This document shows positions 1-6,961 of a DNA stretch of 17,505 bases, piece by piece (within the stretch, counting starts at the first letter, position 1; every line of letters begins with the position of its first letter). A program made the position numbers and the translations under genes. Source of the stretch: an uncultured Clostridium sp. (GTDB taxonomy: Bacteria; Bacillota_A; Clostridia; TANB77; CAG-508); NCBI GenBank assembly GCA_947244675.1, contig CAMXLV010000027.1:1-17505 (forward strand), in the 5' to 3' direction. The notes beneath the pieces are model-generated. The model worked only from the letters and a program-made list of their open reading frames with translations. It was not told the origin of the DNA and ran no database searches.

Positions 1-45
1 CAATATTTTTGGTTCACCTCACTTCAAGAAGATTACATATAAGTA

Positions 46-111
46 AAGCCAAAGCAGTATTTTACTAGATAGTTCTGCGAAGAATATTCTTAAATAGAGG
101 AAGTGTTTATA
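46..111 (+). other. Possible oriT upstream of the MobV relaxase
   Basis: MobV relaxases usually nick an oriT just upstream of their own gene. Here there is an inverted repeat with arms AGTAAA and TTTACT (about 51-66), a perfect 12-base palindrome AAGAATATTCTT at 80-91, and the string AGTGTTTATA just before the start codon. That string is close to, but one base shorter than, the AGTGTGTTATA nick region of pMV158. The position and inverted repeats are seen; the function is inferred and the nick site is uncertain. Confidence 0.35.
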
Positions 112-1076
112 TGAGTTATGCCATAATAAGAAATAGTAACTATAAGAAAGAAAATTTAGCTGGACTTTATAAGCATAATGAAAGAAAAAATACTAACTAT
201 TCTAATAAAGACATAAATAAAGAAAAATCAATAAAAAATTATTCTATAAAAGAGTGCAATACAACATATTCAAAAGCAATAAATAATTTAATAGAAAAAC
301 ATAATTTTAAGTGCAGAGTTACAAAACAAACAAATTTGCTATGTGAATTTATAATAACTTCAAATAAGGAATTTTTTGATAATATTGGCGAAGAAGAAAT
401 GAAAAGATATTTTAGAACAGCTTATGATTTTGTTGCTGAATATCAAAATTTAGGTGAGGAATTTATTGTATCAGCGAAAGTTCATTTAGATGAAAGTACG
501 CCTCATTTACATATAGTATTTGTTCCAGTTATACACAAATTTGACATAAAAAGTGGAAAAGAAATTACTAAAATTGCTTGCAGTGAATATTGGAAAGGGA
601 AAGACAGTTATAAAAGATTACAAGACAATTTTTATAAGTATATAACTGAAAGAGGTTTTGATTTGGAGCGTGGAAAAAATAATAAAGTTGAGCATTTAAC
701 GACTGAAAAATTAAAGCAAGTAACAAATTATGAAAATATTAAGTGCGAATTAGAAAAAGAGCCAGTACAGAAAATTGACAATAGTAATATGCAAATGATA
801 ATAGCACAAAATCAAAGTTTACAAGCTTATACAAAGAAACTGAGATATTATTTAGCAAAATCTATTAAATCAATAGAACAAGTTGAAGAGTTAAAAGAAC
901 AAAATCAACAATTATTAAATGAAAATAATCAATTACATAAAGAGAATAATTTTTTAAAAAAGTATATTGATAAGACTTACGAATATATAAGTATTTTAAT
1001 TAACATACCAAAGACAAGTATAAAAAATATGATAAATAATTTTTTTCGAGAAATAAAAGAAAAAGAGGGGGAATAA
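111..1076 (+). CDS. mobV: MobV-family relaxase (plasmid mobilization / Pre protein)
   Basis: This is a 321-residue relaxase of the Pre/MobV family, which nicks one strand at oriT and stays covalently bound during conjugative mobilization. The N-terminal motif with HNERKN followed by an N-K-D-I...K-N-Y stretch lies at about residues 22-44. The metal-binding motif HLDESTPHLH is at 125-134, giving the H-x-D-E-x2-P-H-x-H signature. A coiled-coil-rich, glutamine- and leucine-rich tail covers about 225-290, as in other MobV proteins, which are often somewhat longer. It starts at the ATG preceded by AGAGGAAG. The next gene starts two bases after its stop codon, so the two are cotranscribed. The family call is firm; the element carrying it is not fully in view. 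Confidence 0.9.
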   Translation: MSYAIIRNSNYKKENLAGLYKHNERKNTNYSNKDINKEKSIKNYSIKECNTTYSKAINNLIEKHNFKCRVTKQTNLLCEFIITSNKEFFDNIGEEEMKRYFRTAYDFVAEYQNLGEEFIVSAKVHLDESTPHLHIVFVPVIHKFDIKSGKEITKIACSEYWKGKDSYKRLQDNFYKYITERGFDLERGKNNKVEHLTTEKLKQVTNYENIKCELEKEPVQKIDNSNMQMIIAQNQSLQAYTKKLRYYLAKSIKSIEQVEELKEQNQQLLNENNQLHKENNFLKKYIDKTYEYISILINIPKTSIKNMINNFFREIKEKEGE

Positions 1077-1078
1077 TA

Positions 1079-1381
1079 ATGTTAGAAAATGAAATTCCAA
1101 AAAGAGCTGAAAACAAAGGAAAAAAATTAAGAAGTTATAAATCATACTTAAAAGATACTTATGAATATAGGGTAGATGAGATACTAGATGATATAAATGA
1201 AAATGACTGTAATTTTAAAGAGATAGAGGAAAAAGGAGAAATTTTATATAATGAAATAAAAGAAATGCTTGGAGAAAAAGGGCAACACTTACTTTTGAGA
1301 TATGCAGATACAGAAACAGACAAAAGAAGTTACGAAGAATATACTTTAGCAAAACAAATTTATGAAGATTTAGAAAGATAG
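1079..1381 (+). CDS. Small acidic/basic protein of unknown function, cotranscribed with mobV
   Basis: This is a 100-residue charged protein with no recognised domain. It is predicted mostly helical, with a lysine-rich N-terminus (residues 8-28) and acidic segments afterwards. It has no signal peptide or membrane segment. It begins two bases after the mobV stop codon, with the purine-rich SD sequence GAGGGGG at the end of mobV, and ends just before an intrinsic terminator, so it is the last gene of the mobilization operon. By position it could be a relaxase accessory or copy-control protein, but nothing in the sequence shows this. Confidence 0.7.
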   Translation: MLENEIPKRAENKGKKLRSYKSYLKDTYEYRVDEILDDINENDCNFKEIEEKGEILYNEIKEMLGEKGQHLLLRYADTETDKRSYEEYTLAKQIYEDLER

Positions 1382-1394
1382 AAATTTATAAAAG

Positions 1395-1434
1395 ATAATC
1401 ACTTTGCACTAAGTTGTAAAGTGATTATTTTTTT
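1395..1434 (+). terminator. Intrinsic terminator after the mob operon
   Basis: An 11-bp perfect stem (ATAATCACTTT with AAAGTGATTAT) encloses a 12-base loop and is followed by a run of Ts. It lies just after the 100-aa gene on the plus strand. It overlaps the end of the convergent small gene and may partly serve that strand too. Confidence 0.85.
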
Positions 1435-1598
1435 CTTGTTATTCTACATAATTCATTCCAATTTGAGCTACTTATAAAACACATAGCTTTTGCACTTAAA
1501 AAATTATATTTTTTGGCAATTTTATTCCATTCTTTTACAGAAAGAACGCAGTCATAATCTTTCAAGGCTTGTATTGATTTCAAATATATTTCTTCCAT
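1425..1598 (-). CDS. 57-aa protein with a W-N / S-x-x-W-N-E-L motif, function unknown
   Basis: This is a small basic-tailed protein ending RITRKK. The segment VKEWNKIAKKYNFLSAKAM followed by SSNWNELCR resembles the tryptophan-containing repeats found next to homing endonucleases and in small accessory-element proteins, but the match is too weak to name a family. The start is set at the internal ATG at 1596-1598 because GGGAGG sits seven bases upstream; an ATG five codons further up would put that SD inside the gene. It is divergent from the XRE regulator and shares its control region. Confidence 0.6.
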   Translation of the reverse strand: MEEIYLKSIQALKDYDCVLSVKEWNKIAKKYNFLSAKAMCFISSSNWNELCRITRKK

Positions 1599-1627
1599 AA
1601 TATAACCTCCCAAAAATATGTGAAAAT

Positions 1628-1663
1628 ATTATAGCATGCTTTCATTATTTGTGAAAGTATAAA
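1628..1663. promoter_or_regulatory. Divergent control region with inverted-repeat operator candidate
   Basis: A TATAAT box on the minus strand (1628-1633) fits the 57-aa gene, with a poor -35 (TTTCAC, 17-base spacing). On the plus strand TATAAA at 1658-1663 could serve the XRE gene. Between the boxes lies the inverted repeat CTTTCA-N7-TGAAAG (1639-1657), spaced like a binding site for a dimeric HTH repressor. Autoregulation by the adjacent XRE protein is inferred. Confidence 0.5.
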
Positions 1664-1701
1664 ATGTAGAAAATTAGATAAAATTTTACTAGGTGGTAAT
1701 T

Positions 1702-1923
1702 ATGACAATGAAACATAGTAAAAGATTTAAAGATATAGGAATAAAGATAAGTAAATATAGAATAAAAATGGGCTTAACACAAGAGGAGTTGGCAAACAGA
1801 GTGGGAATAAGTTATAGTTATTTGACACAAATTGAAGCTCCAAATGTTGTTAAAAAAATGTCGTTAGAGGTTTTATATGATATTGCTGATGAATTGAAAA
1901 TTGATATTAAAGAGTTATTATAA
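1702..1923 (+). CDS. XRE-family HTH transcriptional regulator
   Basis: This 73-residue protein is essentially one Cro/C1-type helix-turn-helix domain: IKISKYRIKMGLTQEELANRVGIS, then SYLTQIE as recognition helix, then LEVLYDIADELKIDIKELL. It has no extra effector domain, so it is a typical small phage- or plasmid-type repressor. I chose the ATG at 1702 because AGGTGG lies five bases upstream at 1691-1696; the in-frame GTG at 1693 falls inside that SD. It probably represses itself and the divergent 57-aa gene through the CTTTCA/TGAAAG repeat between them. A bidirectional terminator follows it. Confidence 0.85.
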   Translation: MTMKHSKRFKDIGIKISKYRIKMGLTQEELANRVGISYSYLTQIEAPNVVKKMSLEVLYDIADELKIDIKELL

Positions 1924-1925
1924 TT

Positions 1926-1956
1926 AAAAAATAGGACAGTTAACTGTCCTATTTTT
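1926..1956. terminator. Bidirectional terminator between XRE gene and the c-di-GMP-regulated gene
   Basis: The perfect 22-base palindrome at 1931-1952 (arms ATAGGACAGTT and AACTGTCCTAT) is flanked by an A-run on the left and a T-run on the right. It can therefore stop transcription from both convergent genes. Confidence 0.85.
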
Positions 1957-1965
1957 GTAAGTTAT

Positions 1966-2628
1966 TTAATTATCTTCTTCAACTTTATACTGAGATATGT
2001 CTGGCTCGATAAAGTCATTATCTGTAACAGTATCAAACTTATATTCATATTCAACTATTATAGGTGTATCTTTGTTATTTTCATCACTGATATAGCCATC
2101 TTGCATTTTTAAAATCAATCCTGTATCTTTTTCAATATACATATAATTTCCATATACAATATCTTTAAACAAATAACACTCTTTTCCATTTAATATTGTA
2201 TTTTTAATAATAGTTTTTGTAGCACTATAAAAATCATACCCAAAATTGTCTCCAAAAGTTAATACTATAATATTAGTTTGTAACATTGCACCTTCATTAT
2301 TTAATCTAGCTTTTTTCTCACCATTAACTGGCTCATAATAAGAATTATTTTTTCCGTTTTTGTTAAAATAAGTTATAGTTGTTGAATTTTCGCCAGCATC
2401 TCTGTTCATAATTGTCTTGGTTTGGTCACCATTTTTATAATATTCTGTTGTGATTTTTTGTGTTGTATTTGTTATTTTTTCATAATAATTTTCATAATTA
2501 TTATATTTAGAAGCAATTTTTGATATGTTTCTCATTATAGTAACTTTTCTTAATGTTAAACATATAAATAGAATTATACATAGTAAAGTCATTATTAAAA
2601 TGGCTATTATTATTTTTTTCTTCTTCAT
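1966..2628 (-). CDS. Membrane-anchored extracellular protein under c-di-GMP riboswitch control
   Basis: This is a 220-residue protein with a basic N-terminus (MKKKK) and one long hydrophobic segment at about residues 5-27, giving a signal anchor with the rest outside the cell. The remainder is rich in beta-prone segments, ending in an order (NGKECYLFKD, MYIEKDTGLILK, VEYEYKFDTVTDNDF) that recalls the LolA/outer-membrane-lipoprotein-sorting fold used by several Firmicutes exported proteins. That resemblance is by eye only. There is no lipobox or enzyme motif. SD AAAGGAG lies at a suitable distance from the ATG. A class-I c-di-GMP riboswitch and promoter directly upstream tie it to surface or lifestyle switching. 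The gene stands alone. Confidence 0.75.
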   Translation of the reverse strand: MKKKKIIIAILIMTLLCIILFICLTLRKVTIMRNISKIASKYNNYENYYEKITNTTQKITTEYYKNGDQTKTIMNRDAGENSTTITYFNKNGKNNSYYEPVNGEKKARLNNEGAMLQTNIIVLTFGDNFGYDFYSATKTIIKNTILNGKECYLFKDIVYGNYMYIEKDTGLILKMQDGYISDENNKDTPIIVEYEYKFDTVTDNDFIEPDISQYKVEEDN

Positions 2629-2647
2629 AACTTTAAATCTCCTTTTC

Positions 2648-2735
2648 TTTCGTGCAACCTAGCTATCATAAGCATATAGCTCTTAGACCTATGGCTTTGC
2701 GTCATAAACTTTCGTTTATTTTGCTTTTTACAAAA
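2648..2735 (-). ncRNA. Class-I c-di-GMP riboswitch (GEMM-I)
   Basis: Read on the minus strand, this shows the GEMM-I layout. P1 arms are UUUUGU and ACGAAA. Next come AAAAAGCAAA, then a perfect 6-bp P2 stem (AUAAAC/GUUUAU) capped by the GAAA tetraloop. The conserved GACGCAAAGCC core follows, then the AUAGGUCUAA receptor segment. P3 is AGCUAU/AUAGCU, and GGUUGC closes the junction. It lies in the leader of the 220-aa gene, about 20 bases before the start codon. The SD follows P1 directly and no terminator hairpin intervenes, so control of translation initiation is the simplest inference; the direction of switching cannot be told. Confidence 0.92.
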
Positions 2736-2751
2736 CTTTATCTACACTTTA

Positions 2752-2780
2752 ATTATACCATTTTTAGGGCTTTTTTGCAA
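2752..2780 (-). promoter_or_regulatory. Sigma-A-type promoter of the riboswitch-controlled gene
   Basis: On the minus strand TTGCAA (2780-2775), a 17-base spacer and a perfect TATAAT (2757-2752) place the transcript start near 2745, about ten bases before the riboswitch. Confidence 0.85.
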
Positions 2781-2827
2781 ATTTGGAATAGTTATGAATA
2801 ATCTTAAATAATTATGTAAATTAAATG

Positions 2828-3070
2828 GCATTTTTTGGAAGTAAAAACCCTTTTGAAAAATGCTAGTTTTAATTGAAATATATAGTGTTTGCTGGAAAAT
2901 AGTTTTTACTTCCAGAAATTTCGTGGCTGGAAGTAAAAATGAAAGTAAAAACTCTAACACTAACTATTTTTGAATAATTGTAAATAATTTTTTGAATTAA
3001 ATATAATTGGCAAAAGTATTGATAAATAAGGTATTTTCGAGATTATATAAGATTATTTGGAAGTAATAAA
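2828..3070. repeat. Cluster of GGAAGTAAAAAC-like repeats in noncoding DNA
   Basis: A 12-base motif GGAAGTAAAAAC occurs at 2837-2848, inverted at 2902-2913, again at 2929-2940 (last base T), as GAAAGTAAAAAC at 2941-2952, and more loosely at 3059-3070. The inverted and third copies form a perfect 13-bp stem (2903-2915 with 2927-2939, 11-base loop). The first copy sits in the loop of another inverted repeat (2828-2835 with 2856-2863). The stem lacks a T-run on either strand, so it is not a normal terminator. The rest of 2780-3100 shows only AT-rich sequence and no convincing gene. Confidence 0.55.
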
Positions 3071-3097
3071 TATTATATAAGAATATTTATGATTAAA

Positions 3098-3137
3098 TAA
3101 AGAAAAATCGCTGAAACCTTACAATTTCAACGATTTT
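3098..3137 (-). terminator. Intrinsic terminator of the tRNA unit
   Basis: On the minus strand, just after tRNA-Pro, a 13-bp stem with one G-U pair (AAAATCGTTGAAA with TTTCAGCGATTTT) and an 8-9 base loop runs into a T-rich tract. Confidence 0.8.
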
Positions 3138-3140
3138 AGC

Positions 3141-3216
3141 TGGTCGAGGTGACAGGGATCGAACCTGCGACCTCATGGTCCCAAACCACGCGCTCTACCA
3201 ACTGAGCCACACCTCG
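3141..3216 (-). tRNA. tRNA-Pro (anticodon TGG)
   Basis: This is a 76-base cloverleaf with acceptor arms CGAGGTG/CACCTCG, a D-arm GCTC...GAGC, an anticodon stem CGTGG/CCATG around loop TTTGGGA (anticodon TGG), a GGTTCGATCC T-arm and encoded CCA. It is downstream of tRNA-Arg in the same direction. Confidence 0.95.
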
Positions 3217-3221
3217 ATATA

Positions 3222-3247
3222 ATAAGCTCTTCTTGTTGAAGAGCTTA

Positions 3248-3248
<1 letters not shown>
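3222..3248 (-). other. Hairpin between the two tRNA genes
   Basis: A perfect 11-bp inverted repeat (ATAAGCTCTTC with GAAGAGCTTAT, 5-base loop) begins exactly at the CCA end of tRNA-Arg. The T-run after it on the minus strand is weak (TTATTATAT). It may be a leaky terminator or a processing signal that separates the two tRNAs in a common transcript. Confidence 0.6.
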
Positions 3249-3324
<76 letters not shown>

Positions 3325-3343
3325 ATTCTTACGAACACTAAAT

Positions 3344-3372
3344 ATTTTAGCACAGTTCCTGCTATTTGTCAA
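3344..3372 (-). promoter_or_regulatory. Promoter of the tRNA-Arg/tRNA-Pro unit
   Basis: On the minus strand TTGACA (3372-3367), a 17-base spacer and TAAAAT (3349-3344) lie about 20 bases upstream of tRNA-Arg. Confidence 0.88.
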
Positions 3373-3393
3373 CACAAAATATAGAAAAATTAA

Positions 3394-3430
3394 ATAAAAA
3401 AACGCATATTTTTAAAATCAATATGCGTTT
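3394..3430 (-). terminator. Intrinsic terminator of the CpsC/CpsD-like gene
   Basis: A 10-bp perfect stem (AAACGCATAT with ATATGCGTTT) is followed on the minus strand by a run of seven Ts. It begins a few bases after the stop codon. Confidence 0.88.
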
Positions 3431-3436
3431 AATTTA

Positions 3437-4912
3437 TTATTTCAATAATATTGTTCCTAAAACATTGCCTCCAACTTCTGATATTACTTCTTTTGTTTGA
3501 TTAAAGTCAGTTAATGTAGTTTTTCTTTGTGTTGCTACTAAAACTGTGCTTTTAACTGATTTTGCTAATTGTAAGGCATTAGAATTTTCTAATATATTGC
3601 TTGTATTAATAATAACATAATCATAATTTTTCTCAAATATATTTAATAAATCTTCTAATGTTTCATCATCTAAGCAAGAAGCATTTTCAGTTCCTGCAAG
3701 TAAAAGGTCTAAGTTATTTACTTTAGAAATATAATTATCTATTTTTTGGGTTTTATCTTTTATAAAGTCAAATAATCCCTTTGTATTAGCGTTTTCAAGC
3801 AAAGTAGTTTCATTAGAAGTAAGGTCTATTAATAAAGTTTTATTATTCATATTGCTATAGGCAATTGCTAAATTATTTGAAATATATGAATGTTTATTGC
3901 TTCCTTTTGGACTAGTTACTAGCATTATACTGTTTTTTTCTAGTTTAATTCTTAATATATCAAATATATTTTTTGCTCCGTTTTCCTCAACTAAAGCTAA
4001 TATATTATCGCCAATGTGACTTTTATTCTTAATTGTAGGGTTTAGCATTTCAATAGCTAAAATCAATCCACTAGATGCTACTAATCCTAATATAGCTGAA
4101 CATATTGTATATTTTAAGATATTAGAATTTCCTTCTGGAGAAATTCCAACAATTCCATTTATAGAACTTGCAACTGATAGTTTTGTAATATTTTCGTCTG
4201 TAAGGATATAGTCTTTGAAAATGTTTTGTAAATGCTCTGTTGAAATAATTTTAGTGATTTCTGAATCAACAATCAAAGTAGATAAATCTCTTCCGCTTCT
4301 TACTAAACTTACGATTGCGTCTTTATAATATTCTGCTAAATTTTTATCAGATACTAGATAAGCCTTGTCAATAACTGAAACTTCATCAATAAAATATGTG
4401 TTAGACATCACTTTAACGAACTCTTCTGTTAGAGCATCAGCGATTTTTTTTGCTTGATCTTTATTAGCATTTTCAACGATAATTGCAACTAAGTTACTAT
4501 CAGAAACACGTGCAACAGCAATAGACTCAGCTAAGTTTTCCTTTAAGCTAAGTTTTTCTTTTATAGCATTTAAAACAGTTTGAGATCTAACAATTTCACC
4601 ATAAGTTTTAATTGCATTTGCATCACTGAAATTTTTTATAGTTGAAATAACATCAACTGGTATAGATTGTGTAAACTGTTCATTATAAGCTGTAGTAGTA
4701 GTCTCAGAAGTTGCAACAAGGAAGGTTGACTGTGCATAGTAGGTTTCTGGCGCAACTAATTCTGTTTGATTTGATTTTTCCTTATTTATATTCTCAACAA
4801 CAGCTGTTCCAACTAGTGCAACTAGTGCGAAAACAACTACTGTGATAATTATAATTTTTTTCTTTTGCCATAACGTACTGAGAAAATCAGTCAGTTCAAT
4901 TTCTTCTTCCAT
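3437..4912 (-). CDS. CpsC/CpsD-like fusion: Wzz-type polysaccharide copolymerase with degenerate BY-kinase domain
   Basis: This is a 491-residue inner-membrane protein. A short cytoplasmic Wzz-type start (EIELTDFLSTLWQKKK) leads to TM1 at about 19-40, an extracellular helical region to about 265 and TM2 at about 267-290. A cytoplasmic domain (about 312-491) has the fold order of bacterial tyrosine kinases that regulate polysaccharide chain length. All three nucleotide motifs are altered. The P-loop region reads TSPKGSNKHSYISNNLA (333-349), where the family has GEGKST. Walker A' reads LLIDLTSN, with threonine at the usual second aspartate. Walker B reads VIINTS, with Asn436 for aspartate. No C-terminal tyrosine cluster is present. 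I infer that it binds or regulates without kinase activity. Its own TTGACT/TATAAT promoter lies upstream. It is divergent from the DUF5711-CvpA-LCP operon. Confidence 0.8.
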   Translation of the reverse strand: MEEEIELTDFLSTLWQKKKIIIITVVVFALVALVGTAVVENINKEKSNQTELVAPETYYAQSTFLVATSETTTTAYNEQFTQSIPVDVISTIKNFSDANAIKTYGEIVRSQTVLNAIKEKLSLKENLAESIAVARVSDSNLVAIIVENANKDQAKKIADALTEEFVKVMSNTYFIDEVSVIDKAYLVSDKNLAEYYKDAIVSLVRSGRDLSTLIVDSEITKIISTEHLQNIFKDYILTDENITKLSVASSINGIVGISPEGNSNILKYTICSAILGLVASSGLILAIEMLNPTIKNKSHIGDNILALVEENGAKNIFDILRIKLEKNSIMLVTSPKGSNKHSYISNNLAIAYSNMNNKTLLIDLTSNETTLLENANTKGLFDFIKDKTQKIDNYISKVNNLDLLLAGTENASCLDDETLEDLLNIFEKNYDYVIINTSNILENSNALQLAKSVKSTVLVATQRKTTLTDFNQTKEVISEVGGNVLGTILLK

Positions 4913-4956
4913 AATTTAACATCCTTTATTTTATAATATTACCATAAAACACTGAA

Positions 4957-4985
4957 ATTATAACACGGATTGCTCAAAAAGTCAA
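4957..4985 (-). promoter_or_regulatory. Promoter of the CpsC/CpsD-like gene
   Basis: On the minus strand TTGACT (4985-4980), a 17-base spacer and a perfect TATAAT (4962-4957) are followed by a leader of about 40 bases with SD AAGGATG before the start codon. Confidence 0.88.
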
Positions 4986-5041
4986 TTTGTTCAAGCAATT
5001 TTCCTATATATTAAGGTTTTATAAATATTATCCAAAGATAC

Positions 5042-5070
5042 TTGCAAAAAACAGGCATAATTGATATGAT
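5042..5070 (+). promoter_or_regulatory. Promoter of the DUF5711-CvpA-LCP operon
   Basis: TTGCAA (5042-5047), a 17-base spacer and TATGAT (5065-5070) lie upstream of a short leader carrying AGGTGG. No other promoter or terminator is evident in the three-gene run. Confidence 0.82.
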
Positions 5071-5097
5071 ATTATTGCAAAAAAGATAGGTGGTAAA

Positions 5098-6234
5098 ATG
5101 GATAAAAAATTAAAATTTTGTATATTAATTTTGCTCGGCATTTTACTTGCAATAGTAATTGCACGCTACATTACAGACGAAGAATTTAGATATTTTGTAG
5201 ATACAAAAGTTTTAAAAAAGGAACTTCAGCAAGATACTTTGAGTACAATAGAAATAAACTATGAAAGTACACCAAGTATTTTTGCTTATGATAAATATGT
5301 TGCGGTATTTAGTAAGAATTCTTTTGATATATATACGGAAGACGGCACGAAAAATGCAAGTTTAGATATAAATATTTCAAAACCAATTGTATGTACGAGG
5401 GGAAAATATCTTGTAATTGCGGAGCAAAAGGGGAAAAAAATATATTTGATAAATGGAAATGCTATTGCGTGGCAGACAGAGTTAGAAGGCTCAATTTCTG
5501 GTGTTAATGTTAATCGCAATGGGTATGTTAGTGTTATTGTTACAAATACTACTTATAAATCTGTTGTTGTTTCTTATAACCCAGATGGTAAGGAGCTATT
5601 TAGGTCATATCACCCTTCAACTTATGCTATTTGCACAGATATTTCAAACAATAATAAATACTTAGCAATTGGAGAAGTAGATTATTCTGGAGCAATTGTA
5701 AAATCTAATATTAAAATCGTTTCAATCGAGCTTGCACAGAGTGATCCAAAGAATTCAGTTATTAACAAATATGAATCAAATACTGGCGAAATCGTGTCAT
5801 ATATTAGATATATAGACAGAGATGTAGCTTTATGTATGTTCAACAATCATATTCAAAAAGTAGGTATAGAAAATAGTGAAAATTACATGGATATTGATAA
5901 AGATGCTTTGTTTTTGGATATGAAGCTAAGAGACAAGATTGCGATTATTAGAAAGCAGTCATCAGGTTTATTTTCGTATGAATATGAGATGACGATTAAG
6001 AATGCAAACAGCACATCAGAGAATTTGTATATTTTGAAAAATGATATGCCTAAAAGTATGATAGTTAGCACAAATTTAATTGGTATAAATTTAGGAACTG
6101 AGGTTCAAATTGTTAGTTCAAATGGTATGCTTTTAAAATCTTACAAGTCAAAGCAAGAAATTAAGAATTTGGTTGTGGGAGATAGCATTGCTGGAATTAT
6201 ATATAAAGATAAGATAGAATTAATCGGTATATAG
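5098..6234 (+). CDS. Membrane-anchored beta-propeller-like protein (resembles DUF5711)
   Basis: This is a 378-residue protein with one N-terminal membrane segment (about residues 7-24) and an extracellular part made of repeated beta-blade-like units, such as FAYDKYVAVFSKNSFDIYTEDG, GKYLVIAEQKGKKIYLINGN, GYVSVIVTN and GTEVQIVSSNGMLLKSYK. These resemble PQQ/WD-type propeller blades. Size, topology and the following CvpA and LCP genes match the clostridial family annotated as DUF5711; I name it by resemblance only. No catalytic motif is visible. The start has SD AGGTGG five bases upstream. The stop codon is followed after eight bases by the next start, with AGGAGG between. A role in envelope assembly or sensing is inferred from neighbours. 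Confidence 0.75.
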   Translation: MDKKLKFCILILLGILLAIVIARYITDEEFRYFVDTKVLKKELQQDTLSTIEINYESTPSIFAYDKYVAVFSKNSFDIYTEDGTKNASLDINISKPIVCTRGKYLVIAEQKGKKIYLINGNAIAWQTELEGSISGVNVNRNGYVSVIVTNTTYKSVVVSYNPDGKELFRSYHPSTYAICTDISNNNKYLAIGEVDYSGAIVKSNIKIVSIELAQSDPKNSVINKYESNTGEIVSYIRYIDRDVALCMFNNHIQKVGIENSENYMDIDKDALFLDMKLRDKIAIIRKQSSGLFSYEYEMTIKNANSTSENLYILKNDMPKSMIVSTNLIGINLGTEVQIVSSNGMLLKSYKSKQEIKNLVVGDSIAGIIYKDKIELIGI

Positions 6235-6242
6235 GAGGAACA

Positions 6243-6944
6243 ATGGGGGTTATAAATTGGATAGCCTTTGGTGGCGTTTTAGTAGATTTAGTAATTATCT
6301 CAATAATTATTTCAAATACGTTTTGGGGATATAGAAGAGGTTTAGTAGGTGTAATGTTCAAGATTTTAGTGTTTGTAGTTTCACTTATTATAATGTTTGT
6401 TCTATATAAACCAATGTCTAATGCGATTATATCAAAGACGCAAATTGATGAATGGTTGGCTGAGAAAATCGCGCAAAACATTCAAGGTACTACACTTGCT
6501 GATGGAGAGTTATTAGAGTATAATGAAGAAACTACTGCAATGTCAGAAGGCGTTGTGAATGTGCTTAATTCATTTGTTAGTGAGGCTTTAGATAAATCAG
6601 TAACTAATGTTGTAGAATATGTTTCTACAAATATTGCTGTTGGTATGATTAGAATAGGCTCAATGCTTATATTGCTAATGCTTTCAAGATTTTTACTATT
6701 ATTTATAAGATTTGCAGCAGAACTTGTTGGAAGTTTACCTATTATCAAGACTTTCAACAAATCTGGTGGTTTGATTTATGGAATTTTGAAGGGATTTTTA
6801 ACTGTATACATTATTTTAGCAGTGTTTGCAGTAGCTTCTCCAATTATTCAAAACTGGGGAGTTATTGATTCTATACAAGATTCAACTTTAGGAAGCAAAA
6901 TGTACAATAATAATGTCATCACTAACATAATTTTTAAAAAATAG
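6243..6944 (+). CDS. CvpA-family membrane protein
   Basis: This is a 233-residue integral membrane protein with about four hydrophobic segments (near 8-26, 33-55, 133-160 and 178-202). The order is that of the CvpA/colicin V production family, including the early D-L-V-I-I-S...GYRRGLVG stretch. An extracytoplasmic insertion lies between the second and third segments (about 60-130). CvpA proteins are linked to envelope maintenance and, in some bacteria, to export or bile tolerance, but their reaction is unknown. It is the second gene of the operon, nine bases after the DUF5711-like gene with a perfect AGGAGG, and 17 bases before the LCP gene. Confidence 0.8.
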   Translation: MGVINWIAFGGVLVDLVIISIIISNTFWGYRRGLVGVMFKILVFVVSLIIMFVLYKPMSNAIISKTQIDEWLAEKIAQNIQGTTLADGELLEYNEETTAMSEGVVNVLNSFVSEALDKSVTNVVEYVSTNIAVGMIRIGSMLILLMLSRFLLLFIRFAAELVGSLPIIKTFNKSGGLIYGILKGFLTVYIILAVFAVASPIIQNWGVIDSIQDSTLGSKMYNNNVITNIIFKK

Positions 6945-6961
6945 AAAGGTAAGGGACCTGA

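Larger units (their letters stand above)
1..1960. mobile_element. Mobilization cassette of a mobile element, left end outside the window
   Basis: The MobV relaxase, the small gene behind it and the divergent small-protein/XRE pair are typical accessory-element genes. They are followed directly by genes that look chromosomal (riboswitch-controlled membrane protein, tRNAs). I infer that the right part of an integrated mobilizable element or plasmid lies here. No integrase, repeat boundary or attachment site is visible for it inside the window, so the right limit is set arbitrarily at the bidirectional terminator near 1956. Confidence 0.4.

Noticed and set aside
2903..2939. The 13-bp stem as an intrinsic terminator
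   Set aside because: Neither strand has a T-run after the stem; the flanks are A-rich on the 3' side, and no gene ends next to it.
2742..2960. A 72-codon open frame on the minus strand upstream of the c-di-GMP-controlled gene
   Set aside because: It overlaps the promoter of that gene and the repeat cluster, has no SD, and its composition is that of translated AT-rich noncoding DNA.
3104..3216. tRNA-Pro 3' end as attachment site of the MobV element
   Set aside because: The orientation would allow it, but no integrase or duplicated tRNA end is visible, and a chromosomal-looking riboswitch gene lies between.
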